A stretch of 64,000 bases of DNA from GWF2-43-63 sp035390965 (GCA_035390965.1 DAOPKE010000002.1:25842-89841); one strand, 5' to 3'. Counted from the stretch's first letter, positions 1-9,209 are shown. Notes: generated from the sequence alone by a model not told the origin. Numbers and translations are program-made.

Positions 1-1
1 C

Positions 2-1057
2 CGCTGGTCAACGGCAAAACACATCGGAGGGAAAATCAATACCGTTGGTCACGAAGCAACCATCAGCATTTCGCCCGATGGCAAAACCATCCTTCTGTAT
101 CGCGACGACAAGGGCGATGGCAACATTTATTTCTCCGAATTGCTTGAAAACAATGAATGGAGCAAACCGGAAAAACTTCCGGAACCCATCAATTCCAAAT
201 CATGGGAAACACATGCCTGTTTTTCACCGGACATGAATTTCATTTATTTCGTTTCCAACCGCCCCGGTGGTTATGGTGGTCGTGACATCTGGGTTTCCGA
301 AAAAATCGGAGGGCACTGGACAGAGGCGGAAAATCTCGGACCCACAATCAATACTCCTTATGACGAAGACTCCCCCTATATGCTTCCTGATGGAATGACA
401 TTGTATTTTTCTTCACAGGGACATGAAAACATGGGTGGATTCGATATTTTCATCAGCACCATTTCGGAAGATGGTTTCTGGTCAACTCCAGAAAACATGG
501 GCTATCCGGTAAACACTACCGAAGATGATGTATTTTACATTCCAACACCAGATGAAAAACACGCTTATTACTCATCCTCCAAAAATTACGGAATTGGTGG
601 TCAGGATTTGTATTATATGACCATTGTCAAAGCCAAGAAAAAAACCATTGCATTGCGAGGTCGCGTTGCTGATGCCAATTCATACAANNNNNNNNNNNNN
701 NNNNNNNNNNNNNNNNNNNNNNNNNNNNNNNNNNNNNNNNNNNNNNNNNNNNNNNNNNNNNNNNNNNNNNNNNNNNNNNNNNNNNNNCTCAACCGTCTTG
801 TTAAACTTATGACTGACCTGCCTACTCTTAAAATCGAAATCATGAGTCACACCGACAATATCGGATCCGATGCATATAATCTGGATCTTTCCAATCGTCG
901 CGCCGAATCAGTGGTATCGTTTTTGATAAAGTCCGGCATTTCAAAAGACCGATTGGTAGCCAAAGGTTATGGTGAATCACAGCCTGTAGCTACAAACACC
1001 ACCGATGAAGGACGTCAGGCCAATCGCCGTACTGAATTCCGGATTCTTAGCAAATAA
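2..1057 (+). CDS. PD40 / OmpA-family outer-membrane protein (5' partial, interrupted by assembly gap)
   Basis: The reading frame is open at the left edge, so the true start lies outside the window. Before the gap the protein carries PD40-type beta-propeller repeats with SPDG/LPDG turns (for example SPDGKTILLYRD and SPDMNFIYFVSNRPGG). It then begins what looks like a carboxypeptidase-regulatory-like domain (IALRGRV). After the gap comes an OmpA C-terminal peptidoglycan-binding domain with the diagnostic HTDNIGSDAYNLDLSNRRA segment and a final RRTEFRI. PD40 plus OmpA proteins of Bacteroidota are usually envelope proteins anchored to peptidoglycan, and some are T9SS-associated (PorE-like). The 100 N fall between the two domains. 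The frame across them is an accident of the filler length, so the total length is unknown. Family assignment is firm; the exact role is not. Confidence 0.85.
   Translation, partial: RWSTAKHIGGKINTVGHEATISISPDGKTILLYRDDKGDGNIYFSELLENNEWSKPEKLPEPINSKSWETHACFSPDMNFIYFVSNRPGGYGGRDIWVSEKIGGHWTEAENLGPTINTPYDEDSPYMLPDGMTLYFSSQGHENMGGFDIFISTISEDGFWSTPENMGYPVNTTEDDVFYIPTPDEKHAYYSSSKNYGIGGQDLYYMTIVKAKKKTIALRGRVADANSYXXXXXXXXXXXXXXXXXXXXXXXXXXXXXXXXXXLNRLVKLMTDLPTLKIEIMSHTDNIGSDAYNLDLSNRRAESVVSFLIKSGISKDRLVAKGYGESQPVATNTTDEGRQANRRTEFRILSK
688..787. other. Assembly gap (100 N)
   Basis: There are exactly 100 consecutive N, the usual placeholder for a scaffold gap of unknown size. It removes the end of the regulatory-like domain and the start of the OmpA domain of the surrounding gene. 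Confidence 0.98.
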
Positions 1058-1076
1058 CTGATTTGCTGAAAAAATG

Positions 1077-1084
1077 TATTTTTG
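1077..1084 (+). promoter_or_regulatory. Bacteroidota -7 box (TATTTTTG) before the S46 peptidase
   Basis: The box matches TAnnTTTG exactly and lies 25 nt before the ATG at 1110. No well-spaced -33 TTTG is present. Its position inside the longer open frame that begins at 1074 argues for 1110 as the real start. Confidence 0.5.
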
Positions 1085-1109
1085 TCAAACGAAAGAAAAT
1101 AAAGCTGTT

Positions 1110-3290
1110 ATGAAAAAGTTGTTTTTTGTTTTCCTGGCCGCCATTTTATCCATCTCAAAGGTCTCTGCCGATGAAGGAATGTGGCTTCCGCTGCTGGTGG
1201 ACCGGTTGAACTACACCGATATGCAGAAAATGGGGCTTCAGCTGACTGCTGAAGAGATTTACAGCATAAACCACGCAAGCCTCAAGGATGCCATTGTTTC
1301 GATGAACGATGGCATGTGCACCGCATTCATGGTTTCGAAGGAAGGTCTCATGATGACCAATCACCATTGCGGTCTGGAGTATATCACTGAAAATTCCATC
1401 AAGTACAATTCTGATTATGTTCAGAATGGCTTCTGGGCATTGGATAAAAAACAGGAGTTGTACAACCCCAACCTGAAAGCCACTTTCCTGGTGCGCGTCG
1501 AAGATGTAAGCCAGAAAGTGCTGTCTCAGCTCAAGGAAACAATGACTCCGGCTGAACGTGAAGCCAAAGTAAATGAAATTTCAGCCAAACTGGTAAGCGA
1601 TGCAGTGAATGGATCACACTACGAAGGCGAAGTGAAATCCTTTTACAAAGGCAACGAGTTTTATCTCTTTATCTATGAGGTTTTCAGAGATGTACGCCTG
1701 GTTGGTGCACCACCAATGGCACTTGGGAATTTTGGGGCCGACGCCGACAACTGGCTCTGGCCACGTCATACAGCAGACTTTGCTTTTTTCCGCATATACA
1801 TGGGTCCCGATGGAAAACCATCACCGTATGACAAAAGAAAAAACATTCCCTATGTGCCCAAATATTATATTCCTGTTTCTACACAGGGTGTGAACGAGGG
1901 TGATTTCACCATGGTACTCGGATACCCGGGAACAACAGACCGCACCATGACTTCGAGCGGATTGAACCTAACACTCGAAACCATCAATCCGTCCATCATC
2001 AAAATCCGTGATTCAAAATTGCGCCTTATGAAGGAAGATATGGACCGTGACCCATCTGTTCAGCTTATGTATCGTTCCAAGTACAACCGTTCTTCGAATT
2101 ACTGGAAATATTATATTGGTCAAATTGAAGTCTTGAAACGACTCAAAGCCATTGACCAGAAAAAACAAATGGAAGCAGACTTCACCAAATGGGTGAATGC
2201 CGACGCTTCACGCAAATCAATATATGGTAATGCCCTGGCCGCAATTGATCTGGCAACGACCGAAATTGGCAAATACCGCAAAGCAGTTATCTATTACAGG
2301 GAATGTGTTTTCAGAGGTCCTGAAATCATTTCTTTTGCCAATAAATTCGACTCGCTCTATTACTATCTCAACAAAACCGATATTCCCAAAGAACAGAAAG
2401 CCGCCAAGGTGGCCGACTTAAGCACCAAATTGAAATATTATGCATCCAATTATTATTTCAATGGTTACAATATTGATGTTGACAAAAAAATATTCATTGC
2501 CTTGCTTCGATTTATGAAAGATGATGTTGGCGCTGAATTTTATCCGACTGTTTTTGAGGAAGTAGATAAAAAATTCAAGGACAATTTTTCAATGTACGCG
2601 AATTTTGTATTTGAAAAATCAATTTTTTCAAGCAAAGAAATGGTGTATGAATTTCTCAGAGAACCCAATGCCAAAGTCCTTGAAAAAGACCCGGGTTTTA
2701 TAGCCATGCTTTCATTCAACGAAAAATACGATCAGATAAAAGAACAGATTGCCGTAATTGAGCAAAAACTTGAAAACAGCGAACGTTTATACATGCATGG
2801 ACTGATGAAAATGCTCGAAGGAAAGAAAAAATTCTATCCCGATGCCAATAGCACCATGCGCATCACTTATGGAAAAGTGACCAACTATACTCCAACCGAT
2901 GGTGTTGAAAAACCTTTCTACACTACACTTTCGGAACTTATTGCCCGCGAGGATGCCAAAAATCCGGACTTTATCGTTCCTGAAAAACTGAAAGACCTTT
3001 ACAACAGAAAAGAATATACGAATTACGCCAATGCTGCGGGTGATGTACCTGTTTGTTTTCTCACCGACTGTGATGTAACCGGCGGAAATTCGGGTGCACC
3101 CATTCTCAATGCCAAAGGCGAACTGGTTGGTATTGTATTCGATATTAACTGGGAGGCAACAGCATCAAGTTTAAGCTATGTGCCGGATCAGACCCGAACC
3201 ATTTCTACAGATATCCGTTACATTCTTTTCCTGATTGAAAAATATGCCGAGGCCACAAACATCATTCAGGAACTTGACATCAGAAAATAG
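1110..3290 (+). CDS. S46 family dipeptidyl-peptidase (DPP7/DPP11-like)
   Basis: This is a 726-aa serine exopeptidase that releases dipeptides from peptide N-termini, expected in the periplasm or at the cell surface. The ATG at 1110 gives a clean signal peptide (MKKLFFVFLAAILSISKVSA), followed by the family-typical DEGMWLP. The catalytic residues are visible: His86 in TNHHCGL, the Asp region DNWLWPRHTADF (probably D223), and Ser661 in GGNSGAP. The length is normal for S46. The residue 18 after the catalytic Ser, which sets S1 specificity in this family (Gly in DPP7, Arg in DPP11), is Ile679 here, so substrate preference cannot be assigned to either type. A hairpin terminator follows. Confidence 0.93.
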   Translation: MKKLFFVFLAAILSISKVSADEGMWLPLLVDRLNYTDMQKMGLQLTAEEIYSINHASLKDAIVSMNDGMCTAFMVSKEGLMMTNHHCGLEYITENSIKYNSDYVQNGFWALDKKQELYNPNLKATFLVRVEDVSQKVLSQLKETMTPAEREAKVNEISAKLVSDAVNGSHYEGEVKSFYKGNEFYLFIYEVFRDVRLVGAPPMALGNFGADADNWLWPRHTADFAFFRIYMGPDGKPSPYDKRKNIPYVPKYYIPVSTQGVNEGDFTMVLGYPGTTDRTMTSSGLNLTLETINPSIIKIRDSKLRLMKEDMDRDPSVQLMYRSKYNRSSNYWKYYIGQIEVLKRLKAIDQKKQMEADFTKWVNADASRKSIYGNALAAIDLATTEIGKYRKAVIYYRECVFRGPEIISFANKFDSLYYYLNKTDIPKEQKAAKVADLSTKLKYYASNYYFNGYNIDVDKKIFIALLRFMKDDVGAEFYPTVFEEVDKKFKDNFSMYANFVFEKSIFSSKEMVYEFLREPNAKVLEKDPGFIAMLSFNEKYDQIKEQIAVIEQKLENSERLYMHGLMKMLEGKKKFYPDANSTMRITYGKVTNYTPTDGVEKPFYTTLSELIAREDAKNPDFIVPEKLKDLYNRKEYTNYANAAGDVPVCFLTDCDVTGGNSGAPILNAKGELVGIVFDINWEATASSLSYVPDQTRTISTDIRYILFLIEKYAEATNIIQELDIRK

Positions 3291-3305
3291 AAAATATTAA
3301 TTCCG

Positions 3306-3337
3306 AATAGCTGCACTTCGTTGCAGCTATTTTTTTA
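3306..3337 (+). terminator. Rho-independent terminator after the S46 peptidase
   Basis: A perfect 10-bp stem (3306-3315 with 3322-3331) has a 6-nt CTTCGT loop and runs into a T7 tract. It overlaps the stop of the convergent gene ending at 3327. Confidence 0.85.
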
Positions 3338-3872
3338 CAATGGCATTAAAATCCGCATTGGTAAATGCTTTCACCCAATTACCAAATGCCCCTGATTCTT
3401 CGTTTATGCGAAGCCGAAGCGCTGAACATATTTCATTTTTTAAATCCGGATAGCGCCTGCATATACTTTCAATCACCAACAATGCATTGTGACGAACGGC
3501 CACGGGTTGCGCCTTATCGCAGGCAAAAGCAAAACAAACATCGTATAACAACCCGGTATCATTTTCATCCATTTCGTCAACATATCGCGAAAGCATGCGC
3601 AAAAACTGACGGCGAGGACCATCATTTTTAAAAACCGTAAGATGCCGGATGATTTTCGGAATCAACTGCCGGGCAAAGCCAGGTCTTAAATCATCTGCTT
3701 TTTCAATAACATTTGAAGCACGCATATCAAAAGGATATTCATCCGAAAAGGCCATTGTTTCAAAAATCTGCAACAACTCAGGTTTTTTCAACAATACATT
3801 GGCAGAATAATCTGCTGTTGCCCTGCAACTATCAAAAAGCATTTTTTTTATAACTTCAATCTGCTCATTCAT
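3327..3872 (-). CDS. Uncharacterised alpha-helical (HEAT-like) protein coupled to priA
   Basis: The protein has 181 aa starting MNEQIEVIKKML. I chose the ATG at 3872 because it follows the priA stop with one base between (TGA-A-ATG), a typical reinitiation junction; the longer frame would run back into priA. The sequence is all-helical in character, with patterns like AVRHNALLVIESICRRYPDL that resemble HEAT/armadillo repeats. There is no signal peptide or membrane segment. It forms an operon with pfkA and priA. Function is unknown; a scaffold role is only a guess. Confidence 0.75.
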   Translation of the reverse strand: MNEQIEVIKKMLFDSCRATADYSANVLLKKPELLQIFETMAFSDEYPFDMRASNVIEKADDLRPGFARQLIPKIIRHLTVFKNDGPRRQFLRMLSRYVDEMDENDTGLLYDVCFAFACDKAQPVAVRHNALLVIESICRRYPDLKNEICSALRLRINEESGAFGNWVKAFTNADFNAIVKK

Positions 3873-3873
3873 T

Positions 3874-6321
3874 TCACAAAGGATCAACATCTGTAATAAC
3901 ACGCACACCCTTATTATCGGGATGCGCCAGCAGTTCGGCAATCTGGGCTGAAATCCATTTCTTGTATGAACCTAATTCCTTATTGCGCGGAAGTTTGATG
4001 AGAATATTTTTAATGTAAAAATTTTTGATTCTGGCTACCGGCGGAAACTCAGGGCCCAACAGTTGTTTTTCATTAAACTGTTTTTTCAAAAGCGCTTTCA
4101 TCATCGCCGAGGCCTTATCAGCAACTGGCTTATCCTTATGCATCACAGAAAGACGAATGAGACGTACAAACGGCGGATACAGATAATTCATGCGCGATTG
4201 CGTTTCCCGTTCCATAAAACCAACATAATTTCCTTCGGCAACAAAATTCACAATCGGATTATCCTTGTCGTAAACCTGTATGAAAACCTTGCCGCCGGCA
4301 TCACGCCGTCCCGCTCTGCCTGCCACCTGCATCATGGTCTGAAAAGCATGCTCATGTGATCTGAAATCAGGAAAGGCATGCAAATTATCAGCATTCATAA
4401 TGCCAACCACATCAACGCGACTGAAATCGAGACCTTTTGTAATCATCTGCGTACCAACCATTATATTAAACCGCCCCTCATCAAACCCCTTAAACATCTC
4501 CGACATGGCCTTTTTCCCCCGGGTGGTATCCATGTCCAATCGGGCAATCTTATAATCGGGAAACAAAATCTGCAATTCATCTTCGATGCGCTGTGTACCC
4601 ATTCCTTTCATGACAATCTGCGAGCTTTTGCATGCAGGACATTTGGATGGAACCCTGTCGGTATAGCCACAATAATGGCATTTAAGTAATTCCACATTTT
4701 TATGATATGTCATCGAGACATCGCAATTGCGACAAACCGGTGTCCATCCACATTCCTTACATTCAATCCAGGTGCTGTATCCACGCCGGTTTTGAAAAAG
4801 AATAACCTGCCGCTTATGCATGACGGCCTTCTTGACAGCTTCGTACAATTCTGGACTGAGTGGCCCAAGCATTTTTTTGCGGAAAGTTGCCTGCCGAATA
4901 TCAATAACATGAACTTCAGGATAAACAGCAACACCAAAACGCTCCGAAAGCTCAACACGCGCATAAACTCCATTGGCAGCATTCACCCATGTTTCGAGTG
5001 AAGGCGTAGCAGACCCCAGAATAATGCCGGCACCAGTCATATGTGAAAGCATAACGGCGCAATCACGTGCATGATAGCGAGGTGCGGGATCCTGTTGCTT
5101 ATAACTGGAATCATGTTCTTCATCAACAATAATAAGTCCGAGATTGCTGAATGGCATGAACAAAGCAGAACGCGCACCCAGAATGAGTTTCGGCTCACTT
5201 TTTTCAAGCACTTCGTTCCATATCTCTACTTTTTCCTGCGCATTGAAGCGCGAATGATAAACCAAAAGATCTTTGCCAAAATAAGCACGCAAGCGGTCCA
5301 CCATAAAATCAGTCAGTGCAATTTCGGGCAACAAATACAATACTTGTTTTCCCGCTGCCAGCATATCGCTGATGAAGCGAATATAAATTTCAGTTTTCCC
5401 ACTGCCTGTAACACCAAACAGCAACACTGGTTTATTCTGATCCAATGCAACCTTAACGTCGGAGTATGCATTATCCTGCGCTTCGGAAAGCTGAAACACA
5501 GGCGCAGGGCCATTATCAGATTTTTCATCAAGACGCGATACGATGCGTTCGGACTGAACAAGAATTTCTTTTTTGATTAAAGCCGTAACAGCAGCAGCGC
5601 CTGCCACTTTATTCAATTCTGTGAACGAAACTACGTTTTGTCCACGAGCCAGATTGAAATACGTGAGCAATGCCCGAAACTGATTTTCTGATTTTTTTTC
5701 AAGCTTCACCATCAAAGCATTCAGTACGCCTTCGTTTTCATATTCAGCAGAAATGGCAACAAATTTTTGCTTCTTTGGCGTATAACGTTCCTCGAGTTCT
5801 TCGACCGGATGCAGCACTTTTTTATCGATGAGCGACTTGATTAAATGATGCACAGCCTGACGACCAGTAATGGCTTGAATATCAACGGATGTGAGCTTTT
5901 CGGCTTTCAGAGCGGCTTCCGCAATCATGTATTCATCATCGGACAACTGACTGAAATCATCATTAAAATCCGGATGAATGACATAAATGGTATTGCTTTC
6001 TATCTTAAGTCCGGCTGGAATAGCAGCATTCATCACATCGCCCTGCGGACACATATAATACGAAGACATCCACTCCCAAAACTGCAGCTGGAGAGGATTT
6101 ACAACAGGGAACACATCAAGTACATCGGAAATTTCCTTAATATTCATTTCCTCTCCCGGCTTCTGATCGGTAATGCGGGCGACAATACCTGTAAAAAATT
6201 TCTTTGCGCCAAAATTCACCACAACACGCATACCAATCTCTACCTGAACTTTCAGATGATCTGGTATCTGATAAGTAAAATAACCTTTAAGGGGTAATGG
6301 CAAAATAATTTCGGCAAACAC
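3874..6321 (-). CDS. priA: Primosomal protein N' (replication restart helicase PriA)
   Basis: PriA is a 3'-5' DNA helicase that reloads the replisome at stalled forks. The 815-aa protein has the N-terminal 3'-OH-binding domain, Walker A GVTGSGKT (303-310), Walker B DEEH (400-403), and eight zinc-binding cysteines (521, 524, 530, 533, 548, 551, 561, 564). Helicase motifs such as MVGTQMITKGLDF and QVAGRAGRR are intact. The start codon is GTG at 6321, nine bases after the pfkA stop, so the two are co-transcribed. Length and motifs are canonical. Confidence 0.97.
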   Translation of the reverse strand: MFAEIILPLPLKGYFTYQIPDHLKVQVEIGMRVVVNFGAKKFFTGIVARITDQKPGEEMNIKEISDVLDVFPVVNPLQLQFWEWMSSYYMCPQGDVMNAAIPAGLKIESNTIYVIHPDFNDDFSQLSDDEYMIAEAALKAEKLTSVDIQAITGRQAVHHLIKSLIDKKVLHPVEELEERYTPKKQKFVAISAEYENEGVLNALMVKLEKKSENQFRALLTYFNLARGQNVVSFTELNKVAGAAAVTALIKKEILVQSERIVSRLDEKSDNGPAPVFQLSEAQDNAYSDVKVALDQNKPVLLFGVTGSGKTEIYIRFISDMLAAGKQVLYLLPEIALTDFMVDRLRAYFGKDLLVYHSRFNAQEKVEIWNEVLEKSEPKLILGARSALFMPFSNLGLIIVDEEHDSSYKQQDPAPRYHARDCAVMLSHMTGAGIILGSATPSLETWVNAANGVYARVELSERFGVAVYPEVHVIDIRQATFRKKMLGPLSPELYEAVKKAVMHKRQVILFQNRRGYSTWIECKECGWTPVCRNCDVSMTYHKNVELLKCHYCGYTDRVPSKCPACKSSQIVMKGMGTQRIEDELQILFPDYKIARLDMDTTRGKKAMSEMFKGFDEGRFNIMVGTQMITKGLDFSRVDVVGIMNADNLHAFPDFRSHEHAFQTMMQVAGRAGRRDAGGKVFIQVYDKDNPIVNFVAEGNYVGFMERETQSRMNYLYPPFVRLIRLSVMHKDKPVADKASAMMKALLKKQFNEKQLLGPEFPPVARIKNFYIKNILIKLPRNKELGSYKKWISAQIAELLAHPDNKGVRVITDVDPL

Positions 6322-6330
6322 GTAATGAAA

Positions 6331-7314
6331 TTAAACAGATAATATATGAATCATTTCTTTCAGATCGGTACGCACTTTATTGGTATGCTTTACAGCTTCA
6401 CCAAACGGTGTTTCGACTACATCGCGTTTTATGATACCAACCATAACACCCGATTTGCCTGCCAGGAGTGCTTTTACAGCATGATAGCCATACTGGCTGG
6501 CATATACCCGATCCATGCACGAAGGCGAACCTCCGCGCTGAATATGACCCAAAACGGTTACACGGACATCATATTTGGGTAATCGTTTTTTCACCTGCTC
6601 TGCAACCACAAAGGCGCCACCGCTTTCATCACCTTCAGCAATCATGATGATTCCACTGGTTTTATTTCTACGACGCCCATTTTCGAGTTTATCAATCAAT
6701 TCATCAATAGACGAAGATGTTTCAGGAATCAGAATATCTTCAGCACCAACAGCAATACCACTGCGCAAAGCGATGAAACCAGCATCACGTCCCATTACTT
6801 CGATAAAGAAAAGCCGTTCGTGCGAATCAGCGGTATCGCGTATTTTATCAACAGCTTCGACAACCGTATTCAATGCGGTATCGTAACCAATACAATTGTC
6901 GGTTCCGGCTAAGTCGTTGTCGATGGTTCCGGCAATTCCAATCACTTTAATGTCTTTGTATTGTGCCGTAAATTCATATGCACCCCGGAATGTTCCATCA
7001 CCGCCTATAACAACCAATGCATCAATGCCAGCATGGCGCAAATTATTGTACGCGCGATCCATGCCTTCTTTGGTCATAAAATCCTTACTGCGTGCGGTTT
7101 TCAACATAGTACCACCGCGCTGGATAATGTTGGCAACGCTTTTTGTTTCGAGTTCAATGAAATCGCCTTCCACCATTCCCTGATACCCACGCCGAATGCC
7201 GGTTACATGAAGACCATGAAAAATAGCTGTACGTGTTACCGCACGGATAGCGGCATTCATGCCCGGCGCATCGCCGCCTGAAGTGAGGACTCCGATTCGT
7301 TTAATCTCATTCAT
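6331..7314 (-). CDS. pfkA: ATP-dependent 6-phosphofructokinase
   Basis: The enzyme phosphorylates fructose 6-phosphate to fructose 1,6-bisphosphate in the cytoplasm, the committed step of glycolysis. It has 327 aa with the N-terminal GVLTSGGDAPGMNAAIR, the nucleotide motif GGDGTFRG and the catalytic loop GTIDNDLAGTD. Gly rather than Asp in GGDG points to ATP, not pyrophosphate, as donor. MGRDAGFIAL and ERLFFIEVMGR segments are conserved. It is first in the pfkA-priA-HEAT-like transcript, with an exact -7 box 23 nt upstream. Confidence 0.97.
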   Translation of the reverse strand: MNEIKRIGVLTSGGDAPGMNAAIRAVTRTAIFHGLHVTGIRRGYQGMVEGDFIELETKSVANIIQRGGTMLKTARSKDFMTKEGMDRAYNNLRHAGIDALVVIGGDGTFRGAYEFTAQYKDIKVIGIAGTIDNDLAGTDNCIGYDTALNTVVEAVDKIRDTADSHERLFFIEVMGRDAGFIALRSGIAVGAEDILIPETSSSIDELIDKLENGRRRNKTSGIIMIAEGDESGGAFVVAEQVKKRLPKYDVRVTVLGHIQRGGSPSCMDRVYASQYGYHAVKALLAGKSGVMVGIIKRDVVETPFGEAVKHTNKVRTDLKEMIHILSV

Positions 7315-7336
7315 TCCTTTTCTGTTTTGCTAACTA

Positions 7337-7344
7337 CAAAGGTA
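7337..7344 (-). promoter_or_regulatory. Bacteroidota -7 box (TACCTTTG) for the pfkA operon
   Basis: An exact TAnnTTTG match on the minus strand lies 23 nt before the pfkA ATG. The -33 element is weak. Confidence 0.55.
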
Positions 7345-7395
7345 ACAAAAGCGAAGGGAATAAAGAAATCGGATTGTAGAAAACAGCTGATGTTT

Positions 7396-8397
7396 TTATC
7401 CGGCAACGACAGCATGAATATACCCCGCCACCTCAGCAGCGGAAATTTCTCGCATACACGCACAATGAGCGGTTTTGCGGCAGTCCGAACATTCTTTATC
7501 CATAACAAATACTTTCGTGTTTTTTCCAATGGGCGCCCAACGACCGGGATGCATGGGGCGGATGGGTGGATACAGGCCGATGGCATGAATGCCGAGTGCA
7601 GCTGCAATATGCAGTGGCCCTGTACTGGTAGCTAAAAGCGCATTGCAATGCTGAACAAAAACAATCAGTTCACTTAAAGACAATTTACCGGATAAATCGG
7701 TCACCTGTGGAAATGGCTCTGCAAGCTCGCTACGAAACAAAGCTCCTTCTTTTTCTGTACCGGTCAGAAAGATTTTGAATTTATCGGCTGGCAGCAGTTT
7801 CATCAGCTCCGCGAAGCGATCGATTCCCCATTCGCGCGCGCTGCCTCTGGAGCCCGGATGAAGAATCAGATTGAATTTACTTTTATCAATGAGTTCATTC
7901 AAATCAACTCTCAGTATGCTATTTGGCAACAACAACTGCATTGCGTTCAATTCATCCAATGAAGGGACATGAGAAATACCAATGCCTTTCAGCAATTCAA
8001 AATTCAATTGCGCTTCGTGTAAATCGGAATTCTTTCGGGTGAAACTGACTTTTCGGTTGCAGTTGCGCCAGTGAAAAATACGGTGAGATGTTCCCACACG
8101 CAGCTGTATTCCGGCTTTGAGTGCGGCCTTTGCGATTTCCTTCCGCGGAAAAACATGAATAATGGCATCGGCATTCAACTTCCGGAGCGATTCTGCAGGA
8201 TTATCCGACATATCATCCCAGCTAACAAACTCATCAACCTCAGAACAGCACTGCACAACAGCACTGGTATAATTACGTCCGAGAAAAATAACAGTACAAT
8301 CCTGAAAACGTTGTTTCAGAAAAACAGCCAGCGGCAATGTGAGAATTACATCGCCAATGGCATCGGTGCGGCTGATTATGATTCTTTTCAGGTTCAT
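7396..8397 (-). CDS. Glycosyltransferase family 9 (heptosyltransferase-like)
   Basis: GT9 enzymes add heptose or related sugars to lipopolysaccharide core at the inner membrane. This 333-aa protein shows the GT9 pattern: N-terminal RTDAIGDVILTLPLA, the sugar-nucleotide segment LILHPGSRGSAREW, and the C-terminal TSTGPLHIAAALG. A Cys-rich tail (CSDCRKTAHCAC) follows, seen in many Bacteroidota homologues. The ATG at 8397 begins MNLKRIIISRTD, right at the Rossmann strand; a start at 8421 would add eight unlikely residues. The acceptor sugar cannot be told from sequence. Confidence 0.88.
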   Translation of the reverse strand: MNLKRIIISRTDAIGDVILTLPLAVFLKQRFQDCTVIFLGRNYTSAVVQCCSEVDEFVSWDDMSDNPAESLRKLNADAIIHVFPRKEIAKAALKAGIQLRVGTSHRIFHWRNCNRKVSFTRKNSDLHEAQLNFELLKGIGISHVPSLDELNAMQLLLPNSILRVDLNELIDKSKFNLILHPGSRGSAREWGIDRFAELMKLLPADKFKIFLTGTEKEGALFRSELAEPFPQVTDLSGKLSLSELIVFVQHCNALLATSTGPLHIAAALGIHAIGLYPPIRPMHPGRWAPIGKNTKVFVMDKECSDCRKTAHCACMREISAAEVAGYIHAVVAG

Positions 8398-8740
8398 AAA
8401 CGGAAACTCAAAAGTAATCAAATAACTTAAATTCCGAAATGTCTTTGCGAAATGAACGCATTAAAATTCACCAAGCACCTCTGAAATCGCAGTTCCACGG
8501 AGTAAACTATGCAAAAACCGAAATAGGAAAACACAACTGCATTGTGTTTCATCAAATACAGCAAATTGGTTTCTGAAAGCTCGCTTTCAAACTCACTTTG
8601 CTGTATTTGATATCGGCTTTTGCATCGCCAATAACACTTTGTGCAACTTCGTGAGCACTTAATGTAACTTTGTGCTACAGGCTGTTTGAGGCATTCGCAA
8701 CGCTGAGAGGTCGCTGCGCGACGCACTCAGGTTGCGTGAG
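8398..8740. other. Intergenic region with inverted repeats
   Basis: No convincing gene is present. It holds a perfect 15-bp inverted repeat (8551-8565 with 8597-8611) with an imperfect inner stem (GAAAGC/GCTTTC). An outer imperfect arm pair extends it to about 8508-8622. There is also a 6-bp hairpin at 8531-8547, a GTCGC-TGC-GCGAC hairpin at 8710-8722 and an ACTCA/TGAGT pair at 8725-8741. A 99-aa frame through these repeats is not supported. Confidence 0.7.
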
Positions 8741-9199
8741 TCAATCATTGAATTCGTCTTCGGAAAAATCGCCGGTACTTAATTCAGTATCTCTTTCAAC
8801 CGCATTTTGGGTCGGGTACATTCCAAGATAAACCACAATCAGTAACGCAAGCATGAGTGCATAAATCCATGCTTTTTCAACAAAGAATAACACGATGCTT
8901 ATAGTCATTGCGGCATCGATAAAAGCCAGTCTGACAATAGCAACGGATAAATATGCCTTCATTCGTTCTTCTCTTGATTCTTTGGAGCGGACACTGTTGA
9001 GCATTATGCGTGGAACAATGAAAGAGCCCATGGCAGAGGTAACAACCAAAATCAATCCGATCAGAAACAAATCCGGATTTTCATCATTCATCCAGATCAG
9101 GTCTTTGTCGATGTTTACAAAAAACACGATGACAAAAAAAACAAGTGCCTCAATAAGTATGGCAATGTGGATAATCCGCAGCGTTTTGAGCGATTTCAT
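8741..9199 (-). CDS. Small integral membrane protein of unknown function
   Basis: The 152-aa protein starts MKSLKTLRIIHIA; the ATG at 9199 lies 10 nt after the end of the DUF4139 gene, so the two are probably co-transcribed. Four hydrophobic segments are visible, at about residues 8-28, 43-65, 88-110 and 113-133. A short acidic C-terminal tail (STGDFSEDEFND) follows. Its pattern resembles small four-helix membrane proteins often seen in Bacteroidota. I do not recognise the family and assign no function. Confidence 0.75.
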   Translation of the reverse strand: MKSLKTLRIIHIAILIEALVFFVIVFFVNIDKDLIWMNDENPDLFLIGLILVVTSAMGSFIVPRIMLNSVRSKESREERMKAYLSVAIVRLAFIDAAMTISIVLFFVEKAWIYALMLALLIVVYLGMYPTQNAVERDTELSTGDFSEDEFND

Positions 9200-9209
9200 T
9201 ACGGCAGGA

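Noticed and set aside
8427..8726. 99-aa minus-strand open frame
   Set aside because: It runs through the inverted repeats of the spacer, and its product is Cys/Arg-rich with no recognisable pattern.
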